From Cheiracanthium punctorium (lineage: Eukaryota > Arthropoda > Arachnida > Araneae > Cheiracanthiidae), in contig JAWZYV010016543.1 in NCBI GenBank assembly GCA_038373885.1, positions 1-64,000 of the forward strand: a stretch of DNA of 64,000 nt. The letters run 5' to 3'. This document shows, piece by piece, positions 42,129 to 53,616 of the stretch. The stretch's first letter is position 1. Each line of letters opens with the position of its first letter. The notes under the pieces are model-generated. The model was not told the origin of the DNA and did no database searches. It was given only the letters and a program-made list of their open reading frames with translations. Made by a program: the position numbers and the translations under genes.

Positions 42129-42867
42129 AATTTTAGTATTATACTTGTTTTAATTTTAACTGTTATATTAATGAGAGATGTACTTAGTACTCCACGGACG
42201 TAGCCATAGCTTTCACATTGGGGGGGGTCCAGTGAGGGCAGCCATAAAGGGCCCCCTTTTGGCCGTCCTTCGATCAGAGGCCCCCTGGATTGGCCCCTCT
42301 GAAATTTTTTGAAAGGGGTCTCTGAATTTTAGGGGGGCAATTGCTCCCCCCTTAAAATTAAGAAAATTCAGATATCACCCATTTCAAAATAGTATTTTCT
42401 ACAATAGGAAGCATTTTGTCCCCCAACGTTGCATGCCAATTTACGCCAGTGGCACCCGGTCAACAGTTTCACAGGGGGGCCCTAAACAAAACTACCTTGA
42501 CCCTAAACCAAACTACTCCCATGATCACGCCCCCCCCCTTATATACATCCATGTAGTACTCAGTAAATACTTGGTACTTTGCGTATTCGGCCAGTTTGTT
42601 GAGTATAATTGCATACACTCCAACAACTATGGATTATCCGTAGTTTATATGGAAAAGAAGTATTAACTACGGAACTACATGCTCAACGGGAAAACTACGG
42701 AAATGAATATGCTTATTTAATAAATCCTGTCTGGGGGGGGGGGGGGGGCTTCACGTGGTCGCGCTCCTGCATTGCACCGCATGACGATGACATCAAGGTG
42801 AATTCTTATGTGCTGTCCACCCGCTGTATAGCGTGCTATTCTAGATCAAGATAGACCACTAGAGCAG
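42129..42867. other. TBRG1 intron 3, G/C-rich repeat interval
   Basis: CCACGGACGTAGCCATAGC near 42193 and GCCAATTTACGCCAGTGG near 42435 look like degenerate ends of a G/C-rich MITE. A G16 run lies near 42734. No coding sequence. Confidence 0.45.
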
Positions 42868-43035
42868 CAGTGTTGCCAGATCTCACGACTTTTGCAAAGT
42901 TTGCTACTTTTGAAAGCATCATGCTACTAAATTTTAGGACTTGTGATTTTCCTACAACCAATGGCTGTGATGTCACTTTTGCAACATTTCTAGCAACCTC
43001 TTGCGATTTTAGTTCAAAACTTTCTGGCAACACTG
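42868..43035. mobile_element. MITE with CAGTGTTGCCAG ends and 6-bp TSD
   Basis: CAGTGTTGCCAGATC opens and TTCTGGCAACACTG closes the 168-bp element. GAGCAG precedes it (42862-42867) and follows it (43036-43041). Confidence 0.75.
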
Positions 43036-43116
43036 GAGCAGAGTGACCGTGGCTATTTTCTCGTGTGTATGTGTGATAGTTTTCGTTAGATTTCGCTCAT
43101 TTTGAAAACAGCTAAT

Positions 43117-45074
43117 ATGGATTGCTTCATAAAACGTAATATGGATGAGGTTGAAAAAGCCCCGAATAAAAAAAAAAAACTGCCAAAAGTTTAGAGACGA
43201 ATATAATAAACTTTGGCCTTGCCTTGTTCCAGGTAGGCATGGATTTGCTCGTTGCCTGGTATGTTCCACAGAATTTTCGTTGAACGCGGTGGACGGGATG
43301 ATTGCCGATGACATGTGGCTTGCACAAAGTGTGTAGAACTCCTGAAAGCTCAATCTAAACAGCATTCTGTGGAATCCTTTTTTGTGAGACGTGACGATGA
43401 GCAGAGAGTTATAAAATCAGAAGCCCTTTTTGTAAGATTTTTGAAACATTTCGATTTCTACCGCCGATCATCCTGCCCCGCTTTTTGCTAAGATGTTCCC
43501 CGATTCGGACATAGCAAAAAAATTTAGTTGTGGCCACACTAAGGCAAATGCGATTTCTGTCTCAATGGCAGATATGACCAAGGAAATGATCGTGAGGAAA
43601 CTCCGTAACGATCCATTTTCCCTCTCAACGGATGGCAGCAATGACATTCATGATAAAAAGCTCTATCCTTTATTCATCACTTATTATGATGATGAAAAGG
43701 GCGCAATCAGTACAACCTTACTTTCTTTGTTAGAGTCAAGTGATAATACAGGGGAAGGTATATTTAAATTGATTGACTCTGAATTAAGTAAACTAGAAAT
43801 TAAATGGGACAACTGCATTGCTTTTTGTTCGGACAATGCAAACACTATGACTGGGAGATTTAAAGGCGTAAGCTCTTTTATAATGAAAAAAACAACCCAA
43901 AATTAAAGTTGTGGGATGCCCTTGTCATTTGGTTCACCTAGCAGCCCAGAAAGCTACAAATACCTTTCCTGTAGAAGTAGAAACTTGACTGATACAGATT
44001 TATTATTACCTGGAAAAGAGCAGTAAAAGAAAGGCTGAATTTAAGGAGTACCAAGATTTGTGTGCTGAAAATGTTCACAAAATTTTAAAACACGTGAATA
44101 CATGCTGTCTTTCCCTTGAAAATTCCCTTGAAACAGTGGGAACTTTACTAAAATTCTTTGACAGTGATGATGAAGATTACAGGAAAAATGATCAGTTTGT
44201 GAAAATTAAACTAATGCTGCAATATCCCAAAACCAAATTGTATTGCTTATTTCTTTCTGCAGTTATTTTCACATTTGTCAAAAGTTAATGTTGCTCTGCA
44301 AAACGAGAAGCCATGCATCCATATTCTAAATGCAGAACTGTACGATTTGTACTTTGAACTTTTAGTTCGGTTTGTCTCTCCAACTGCTATTTCAAAAACT
44401 GAGTCTGTTTTTAGTGTAGATTCCCCCCCCCCCCCCCCAAAAAAAAAAAAAATCAAATAAATGATGAGGACCTTGTCATTGGAACTTCGACAAGAGCCTA
44501 TTTGAAGAATTCTGATTTATCATCAGTTGATATTGAGGAATTTTTCCATGCTGTGAGAAATTTCTTTAGTGCAGCGTGTGAATACATTGCAAGGAAGTTT
44601 CCATTGCAAGATGAATTTTGTAAGCATGCAGCAGTTGCAAACATTCACACCCGGAAGACTGCAAGCTATGAATCAGTCACCTATTTTGTTGAGCTATTCA
44701 ACTGGGCAGAAAATTCTGATGAATTAGAGCTGGAATTTGCTCTGTACCAGAATGATATTTTTCCAGCAGACATCACTGATTGTGAAAGAGTAGATTTAGC
44801 ATGGCACAAAATCAGTGAAATTAAAACTAATATTGTCATCAAGAAGTATGCGTTATTACCCAAGTTAATGCTTTCGATTCTAGTTGTTCCTCAGAGCAAT
44901 GCTGCAACTGAAAGGATTTTCAGCATAATTCGAAAGAATCAGACTGAGAGCCGATCTAATATTGGCACAAAAACATTGGAATCTCTGTTGATTTCCAAAC
45001 TAAACATGGACTTTAGTTCTGATGAACTCAATAAAGCTAAAATAGCTTGTTATATGTTGCAGAAAAAAAACTAA
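43117..45074 (+). pseudogene. hAT transposase pseudogene (SCAND3-like)
   Basis: Starts MDCFIKRNMDEVEKAP. A BED-like region (YNKLWPCLVPGRHGFARCLV, CSTEFS) is followed in shifted frames by HSVESFFVRRDDEQRV. The RNase H-fold part at 43493-43906 has PFSLSTDGSNDIHDKKLYPL and FCSDNANTMTGRFKGV, and GCPCHLVHLAAQKA follows in another frame. The C-terminal dimerisation segment at 44502-45074 is clear: LPKLMLSILVVPQSNAATER then IFSIIRKNQTESRSN. At least four frame breaks and a C16/A12 low-complexity block (44426-44455) interrupt it. TIRs for this copy were not identified. It lies in TBRG1 intron 3 in the same direction as the gene. Confidence 0.85.
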
Positions 45075-46288
45075 CCCATTTTTCCATGTTGTAATGCAGT
45101 CAACTTTCCAAAGTTTTCACATCTATAATCTACAATTTTAAATGTAAACAATGAAATGTATGGTTGGTCATCTTTTAAAAGCCAGCACCTGTTTACATAT
45201 TTCTAGTTATTTTTATCTTTTTTAACAACAACAATTATGTTTGCTTCATTTGCAAAACTGAAATTGCAAGATACATTAAGTAAAATGAATTTCTCTTCAG
45301 GAAGGTTTATCTATATAAATATTTATATTTCCAGCAAAGTAATTGGTGTAAGAACAGAAAATAAGGACAAAAGACTGTAAACTCAAGTATGTCAAGAAAG
45401 TATGTAAACTCAAATGAAAAGCTCTAAAACAACATTAGATTCCATATTTGCAAAATTAGAAAAGTTGTATGTGCAATAAAATTGCTTTTTCCATCAATTT
45501 TGAATTTTTACCATTAATAATGTTATATTACTTAACAGTTTAAATAAGGAAATTTATAAACAAGTGATCTATAATTCACAAACACCTTAATCCCAAGGTG
45601 TGTAGTTTGTTGTGAAAAGTTATAAATTTAAATAATTTGAATTAAGTGAAATTTTAATTAATTTTTATCCTTAATAATGTTATATTGCTTAACAATTAAA
45701 ATAAGGAAAACTTGAAAAAAAAAACAGTGATCTATAATTCAGACCTCTTCATCCCAAGGTGCACAGATTTCACAGTATGTTTACTGTACATGAATAAATT
45801 AATTTTCTAAAGGTAAGATTATATAAAGGTTCCATTGAATGAACCTTTTTATATTTTAATGAGGTGTTTTCAGCAATAGTTAATATTTAAAGTTTTGAAA
45901 TATTAAAAATTTATATGTATATCAAACCATTATGTTAACATTACGTAAAAGGTCACTATCATGATACTGAGTGACTGCTACTACTGATGGCATAGTGCCA
46001 ATGTTGGAGTGTATGTAATTGCTCGACCAAATTTAGACAGTGCTCAGCTGATATAGAGTAGTATAAGAATTCCAGTATTTTTAAACATTATTCAGGTGAT
46101 TTGTAAAAATTATGAAAATATAAATGTATGGAAAAATAAAAGTTTTAAAGTCTATATTATATCTACAGAACAGTTATACAAAAAGTAGGAATGCTACTGT
46201 AAGCAGGTGCTGGTTGAGTTGGCGACTTTTTTATTCGCCAATGTCTAAACTTTGCTACTTTTTTTCTCCCCAAACAAAACATAAACAT
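45075..46288. other. AT-rich intron sequence with a tandem duplication
   Basis: TTAATAATGTTATATT-CTTAACA-TT and AGTGATCTATAATTCA recur with a spacing of about 157 bp (45480-45600 and 45640-45770). No gene. Confidence 0.55.
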
Positions 46289-46296
46289 ATGTAGAT

Positions 46297-49200
46297 CAGA
46301 CTTCGTGCCGATTACACAGACGTGTAATCGATTACGATTAATTTTCACTTTTAGACCAGGATTACGATTACCGGAGAAAGTATAATTCCCGATTATGGTT
46401 AGATTACGATTATCATATAAAACCCAATTTCCGATTACGATTAGATTACGACTATGTAATCTATTAAAACTTTTGATTATGATTACATTTGCGTCCGATT
46501 ACGATTATATTACGATTACAAAACTTTTCTTTTTACCCTTCTGGCGTTGATATTATAATGTCTGAATTTTAAAATTTTAATTCAAGAACAGAATAATGGG
46601 TCCATCTGTTCAGGGAGCTAAATTACAAGAATGCCATACAGCAAGAACTTCTATACTATTAGACGAACCTGGTTGATTTCCTAGGCCCACTTGTGAAAAG
46701 TTTTTTAATGCATACGAACCTCTATTTGAACATGGCATTTTCCGATTTTAACTTAAACATATGTCATTTGCAGTGTGCGTGTGGGGTGGGAGGAAGGGAC
46801 AGGCTTGGTGGTTTAACACATCTTTGAAATGAACCCAAGTTTAACCTAATCAAGCAAAAATTAGTATACAAAAATTGATATTTGATCCCTTCTATGCTCG
46901 GCGTTGCTTCCTTGCCTATGTCCTGGTTTTCTGGTTTCGAAAGAGGTACTGGCAGACGCATGAAAAGTTAGCCGTGGTTCCTATTCAGCCGTGAAGGAGG
47001 AACCTCTGTCATTACGATCTTGCAACGATGTGCGCAAACATATTAAACCAAAGTTTAAGATTTTTTAATGCATTGAGTAAAATGCTAAAAGCAGGGGCTC
47101 TCGACAAATGCATTGTTTTCTCTACAATAACCGTTAGCCTGAATCTGAATAGATGAGGCTGAACGTATATTGCAGTTATTATTTTACAGAAAACTTCACG
47201 CACAGTTTAACTTCTTTTTTTATACTTTCATAAGACGTATATGGGCATTAAATATCTAAAACTGGGCCTGCCGAACAAACAAACTTTTAATTCCTAGAAT
47301 ACACACGCCGTTTTAAAAATTCAAAATTAACTACTAACTCAAAACTACATGCATACTATCTATTGAGGATAATTTAAGAATTACAGAAAGACTTAAGAAT
47401 ACTACTAATAAGAATTACTTAAGAATAGCAGAATGGAGATGTCTAAAGATATCTCTAAACATACATCTTAAAAGTGTGGTGGGTCATATATAGTGTATTG
47501 GTGCTGGTACGACGTAATAAACAAAACTGGGCAGGGATATTGGCGGTGTGAATGGTAAAACCCAACGTAATGCCAATTACAATAAAAAAGGCACGAATTT
47601 ACTGTAAAACTATTTTATAAATAATTAACCGTTCAAAGATGCTCACTTTCTAAGCAATTAGCTGTTATATATGCTAAAGAACAGACACACATTTTTGTCT
47701 CTGGTCAAGAATTCCTTTTACATATTGAATATTTAATATACACATACATACATACATTTGAAATTTAATGAAAATAGTACAGTGCCAAAGGTTTTTTAAA
47801 CTTTTGAATGTGGTATAAAGGAGCTAACATTTTTATGAGAGATAGAAAATAGGTTAATATAGACGTAGAGATGTCAAAGATTTGCGGATGAGAGGGGGGG
47901 GGGGGGAGAGGGATGTGTGTATATAATATATTCAAGAGTGGAAATAGTGAAATTTTTATAGGTTTTGCGGGAGGAAAAGACTTTTGAATCGATGGTATTT
48001 TAAACAAAGTAGACGGCAAGCGGAACCCTGTCCTACGCCAATGTTGGTTAATGCGAATTCTCGGAGGAATTATAAAAGCTTATAGTACACACAATAGAAA
48101 AGTTATATATAATTAGTCTTCAGTTTAATTCCAAATTGATAATAAATAAATGCCAACAATTCAAGTTCGAAAGACTTACTATGTATTAATAAAATATGTG
48201 TACAGTACAAATTAGATAGAAACAAAATATTTTAAATAATTTTCACTCATCAGTGAAAAAAAACAAAGTATGAATACTTTGTGAATCATATTAAAAAAAA
48301 TGAACTGTTTTGTGACTAATCACTAACACTGGCATAAATGAAAATAAATTATTTATCCGTTAAGCTTTTAGAACTAAGTCAAGGCAGCCAATCAAGTCGA
48401 AAATAAGACAAAATTGATTTTTAATACTTCATTATGTATTTTTACGCATTTTTATTCATCATAAAATTCTATTGAAGGAAAAAAATGTTAATTCTATTAA
48501 AGGGGGAAAAGGGGTTTTGTAGATCATTGTCTATGTTCCCTACTCTACCCATTTATCCAGAAATTTATCGATCATTAAAAAATATTGATATTTCTAAAGG
48601 TCTTTATAAAATTATTACATTCTTATTAATAGCACAAAGATATACTAATTTTTAACGAAAATCTATGCGCTCCTACCTGCTTATCCAAACAACACAAGGA
48701 ACCAAAGTTTATCTGTTGTCCACTAATCCAAACAACACATTCATAGTTTTTAAATGCACATCCTTTTCCATTTTTATTTTTATACTTTTCTAAATCTGAA
48801 AAAACATGCTGCACTTTTTCCTGTGTAGGTGCGGTGCCATTTATGTTCTTTTTCACGATCGCAAATCAAAATGGAGAAATGAAGGAAAGATCTGACACCA
48901 CAAGAAATAGTTTTAGCTATTCCCTCCCGTGCAACCCTCACTTTCTTCTGGGAAGTCTATTCTTGTCTCTCACCAGTCCAGACTTGGATGAACAGAAGAC
49001 GACAGACAACAACAAAAAAAGAATGGTCATCTAAATATTTTCCCGGGGAAAAAAAAATAATACAAGTGAGCTCCTGTCTTCCTCCAAACGTCGGAGCTCC
49101 AGGGGAACTTCCTGCCTTCAGGGCATGCCTGTGCCTCCCCGTGAAAATTTTCCCAGCAAGCTGAACAAAAACTAAAACTGGGCAACTGTAATCGTTTTGT

Positions 49201-49427
49201 AATCCTCTCGTAATCAAAGCGACTACGATTACAGTCTCTTCGATTACGACTATCTGGCAAATGAAATTTTTAGATTACGATTAGACTACGATTACGCGAA
49301 AAAATGAACTTCTAGATTATGACTAGATTACGATTACATGAAAAATTTAATTGCCAGATTATGATTATATTACGATTACACAAGAAAATATAATCGATTA
49401 CAGTCGATTACGATTACACGAAGTCTG
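46297..49427. mobile_element. hAT element with GATTACGATTA subterminal repeats, 3.1 kb
   Basis: ATGTAGAT flanks both ends (46289-46296 and 49428-49435). Ends read CAGACTTCGTGCCGATTACA and, in reverse complement, CAGACTTCGTGTAATCG. Within about 230 bp of each end the motif GATTACGATTA or its variants occurs many times (46320-46530 and 49185-49415). The middle has no recognisable transposase; one minus-strand frame at 48626-48856 ends in a fair splice donor. It lies in TBRG1 intron 3. Confidence 0.88.
48682..48856 (-). CDS. Candidate exon inside the GATTACGATTA element, unknown
   Basis: The frame opens MKKNINGTAPTQEKVQHVF, continues through KGCAFKNYECVVW and reaches CCLDKQ|GTAGGA, a plausible donor at about 48681. 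I recognise no domain. It could be a remnant first exon of the element's own protein. No partner exon was found. Confidence 0.25.
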
Positions 49428-49569
49428 ATGTAGATACATAAGGAACAAAATAAACCCAAAACTACAATATACTTATCTAAACATATTAAAACATTTGTAG
49501 ACATATTTCAAATGCAATTATTAACAAAATGTACATAAACAAAGCACTAGCTCTGTTCTATGGGTCCGT

Positions 49570-49601
<32 letters not shown>

Positions 49602-50175
49602 CCTTCAAAAGATGTAAAATGCTAAAATGTTTCTGCACAAAATTATACAGCAAAATTTCCCTTAAACTTTTAAAATCACAGTTTAACACTCAAATTAATC
49701 AGGGTTTCCATTAGAAAAAAAAAAAAAAAAATTGTGGGAGATTTCACACCCATCCAAAAATTTTAAGTGAGATTTCTAAAAGTTAAGTGAGAAGATAAAT
49801 ATTGTTTAACATCATTTTATTTATTTATAGTACAATTTCAATAACACCGAATTTCCATTCATTAAAAAATTTTACAGCTTGATCATATGGAAAACTTTCT
49901 AAATTGATATTTCTATCAGCTATTCTAATAAGATTGCTTAAATTTGCACTTGAATTGTTAAGGGATATTCAAAGTTAATGAATATTCAAATTTATTCAAA
50001 GAATCACATCCAGTTTAACTAAGCAAAAGAATTATTAACTATAATATTTTATCTAGTATAATAAAATTATATAAAATAACTTTATATAATATTTATATAT
50101 AAATATTAAATTATATTATACTACAAAGTTGGTAAGATACAAATATGTGTGACAAAGTTAAAACAGATATAGTTA

Positions 50176-50275
50176 CCCAGCAAACACACACAGGTTCTCT
50201 GAACGTCTATTAACGTTCAGAAGACATTTTCTGAATGTTAATAGACGTTCAGAGAACCTGTGTGTGTTTGCTTGG
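50176..50275. mobile_element. 100-bp palindromic MITE with TA target
   Basis: Two arms of about 46 bp starting CCCAGCAAACACACACAGG are almost perfectly complementary around GACATTTT, flanked by TA. The related copy A has no insertion at this point (GATATATTCAAGTTC), which confirms its limits. Confidence 0.85.
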
Positions 50276-52764
50276 TAAGTTCAAATTCTTACTACAGTAT
50301 AAGCTAGATTATCCGGCATTTAACCAGAAAATTTCAGCTTCTTTTTTTTTGGGGGGGGGGGTGTCCAAATTTCAAACTGCCAGAGGTTATCAATAGTTCC
50401 ATGAATCGTGGTGGTATATAAAAAAACAAACAGAGCAAATGCTCTCAAACTCATATACGATGGACACACATACAAAAACAAAACATTTTACAGCTGGCAA
50501 GCAGGAGGAGAAAAATAGACACGTCAGCTCAGCACCGATAGCATTAATTAATATTCCCCCTCTGCATTCCGATGATTTAACTGCGTTATCTCTGAACAGA
50601 AACTCAAGAGAGGAGGGGGGGGGATGCTTCATTGCGGCTGCGGCACGCTCGTTATCCGACAGTAGTGGAGTAAAAAAAAAATTTTTGTATTTGTAAACTG
50701 GCATTTTTGAACTTTCAAACAGTGTGCGAGAATCTCGTGCAGGTGGCGAATATTTTGCAGCGCGAGAATATGTTGTCACTAACGTGACAATTCTAATAAA
50801 CTTCTTGTACTTTATAGCAGAGTGCAGTGTTGCAGAGTGATTAGCAATAGAACACAAAAAAGTTCAAAAAGTAATTTCTTTTATTTACTTGCCTCCAGAA
50901 CATTACATTACTTGAAGTAACTCAGCACAAAATATCAAAATTAAAAACAGGGCAGTTTAAGATTTTTCACATTACTGGACTATTAAAAACATTATGTAAA
51001 CGTTAAAAATTAATTTTGTAACAACTTTTATGGTCACCGGTTTCAAATTAACTAACTCCTCTTACGGCGCAAGCAAAAAGAACAAGCTTATCCAGCTCTG
51101 CAGCGTAAGACATCGCCGAAGCAGTCGTATTTATACGGGAATTGCCGGAAGTGCGGAGTAGAGAAGCTTCCATCCGTACAGGTCCGCGATTCGCCAGAAC
51201 GAGGCAAGAGGATACACAGGATGTCTACCATCATGCAAAAGTCACGAAAGTCCTGGAAAAGTCAAGAAATAAAAGAAAGGTCACGAAAGTCAAGAAAAGG
51301 TCAAGAAATGAGGCACTAGGTCACGATTAGCGACTCGACTGCGCTTTTTCCATTTCATTCAAATTCTTTGTTTCTAATTTTTTGCATTAGATCATTGAGA
51401 TAAATTATTTTATGTATCTTCTTAATTTCATTATTTCGCGTTTTTGATTTCACGAGTGACTTCCTGTGAGAAAGGAAGTTGATTTATTTATTCTAGCATC
51501 AATGGTGTCTGTGAGGTGGGGGAGGGGCATCTGCTGAGTGTCCGCTCTTCTCCCTCCCGACCTGAGGAAAGGGTTGAAACCGCTGTAGCTTTAGGTCATA
51601 AAATATCTCATTAGAGAAACAATCTGTCTCTTGCAGAAGAGTAGTCATAACAATAAATTATTTCCTACTGCGAGTGGGGCTTAACGGTGTTTTATACTAA
51701 ACAACTTGGTTTTTGTTTATTTTTCAGATTTTCAAAACACATTCATTCAAACTTAAGGCTAGCTGCCTGGAAAGCTCAAAACGAGCAGTTCCGGAAGTGT
51801 GGGGTAACCCCCCCCTTCCTGCTCGTCGATGTATTAAAAAGAGTCGGAAAAAATTGATTCAGTGACAGGGTGTTCAGCAGTCAGGAAATGCACCTGATTA
51901 TTTTGCATGGCGAGAAAGTCGGGAAATACTACTTGAAAATACCGAATTTTAAGGTCAGCATCGGTGCCAAATTGATGACAGCTCTGCTATAGAAAAATGT
52001 TAATCGGAGAATGGGGTTGAAACTGTCAATACAAAATTTGTGTCTGTTTTGCAGCCGCAACACAAAAATGAAATTGTCGACGATTGTGAGAATGAAAGTC
52101 TTTCGTCGACTGCACGCGCCCCTGGGATGTTCATTTTCACTGTACTATGCGCTCAGCAAAAGTCCAATCGGCAGTGCGAAAATGCGCAGGGCCATTGAGA
52201 CTATTTTGAATTATTCGATCGGGAAATAAAAAAAAAATTGCAAGATGGTAAAATTCTTTCCGATCACTGAAGTGTCGGGAGTTGTTTTATAATTATGTAA
52301 TTACGAATATTACACAACAATAATAAGACTTCTTGGCTCTCTAGAAAATCCATTGCCGCTGCGCACGATAGGAAATACTACCGCCCCTCCCTTTTTTTAA
52401 CAATGGCTCGCATCGCACTTGCAATTTTTTTTTTCCCCTTGGGCACGGCTTTGCTAAACTGGCGTTCCTGCTACAGATTATTTCTAAACATTATGCATAT
52501 ACAGTGCTGCAACTACAGATCACGTCGCCCGGGACAAACCTTTGTTTAGGTGCTCCATTCTCTCTCTTCTTTCCATTTTGACGTAGTACCACAGCACTAT
52601 GACTGGGCCAAGTGTCTCGTTTCCTCTTCTCTACTTGCAGACTAGCATATATATAGAGAGAAAAATTGCATATGACGCCGAATACGATAAAATTTAAATC
52701 TAAAACGGAATATTTTCGGGTCCAAAAATTTGCATGATTATGAAAATTTTGTCGGCTAAACTTG

Positions 52765-53290
52765 ATTCCCGTTATTTTACGATTATGAAATTGAATTTTT
52801 TATTATTTATTTACTTATTTTTTGTTGAAATAAAGTGTAATGGCAGCCTTACATAACTTTTGTAAAAGTGTAGATTTCATTAAGTGAAAAAATTTGGTAG
52901 TTTAAAATACGAATCTCGCCACACTTTTAAATTATTTTTAGAAGTTTTTTAAAGAAATTATGAGCTATATTTAAAAAAAAATAATCTCTTAAAATTTATT
53001 GTGAATGAAAGCACCGTAAAATTGCACCTGAGAAGGAATTTAAAAAAAAGCAAAGTTGTTTGCTTTTATAAAAGTTTTTTTCCCCTTAGTCAAAGCATCT
53101 ACTCCTTCACTTTCATTATTGTAGTTCCGTTATTTTGCGATTACAAAACTTTAATTTTTTATGTTTTTTGTTGAAATAAAGCATACTGACGGCTTTACAC
53201 AATTTTTGTAAAAGTATAAATTGTATTAAGTGGAAAAAAAAAAAAATGTGGTTTTTAAGATATAATCCCCCACCATACTTGGATTTTCCA
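52765..53290 (+). repeat. Tandem duplication, period about 355 bp
   Basis: CGTTATTTT-CGATTA, TTTTTTGTTGAAATAAAG, GGC-TTACA-AA-TTTTGTAAAAGT and ATTAAGTG-AAAAA occur near 52770-52890 and again near 53130-53245. Confidence 0.65.
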
Positions 53291-53567
53291 CTCATAAGGA
53301 AAGAAGTAAAATCATTAAGACAAGTATGAATATACTTATTCATACTTTACCAACTTTACGCTTTCATCGTAGTTTAAGTTTTTTCACCAATTTTTATGAT
53401 TTTATGTGTAACTTCCGTTTTTTTATGAATTTTAGAGTCTTAATAAAATATGCTCCATATTTCGTTATATTTCGTTTTAAAATTAAAATCTTTAAAATTT
53501 ATTATTGATGAGCTTTTCCCGCGGTTTTGTTTATTTTAAGATTACTGAATTGCCACCCCCATCTTTT

Positions 53568-53616
53568 ATTTAAATTTGAAATAAGAATAAAATTGATTCT
53601 TATTTCAAATTTAAAT
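53568..53616. repeat. Perfect 21-bp inverted repeat
   Basis: Arms 53568-53588 and 53596-53616 (beginning ATTTAAATTTGAAATAAG) are perfectly complementary around a 7-base loop. Confidence 0.85.

Noticed and set aside
51142..51330. Basic 62-codon frame inside the 6.2 kb element
   Set aside because: Its Lys/Arg content comes from repeated GTCACGAAAGTCAAGAAA text; there is no transposase motif.
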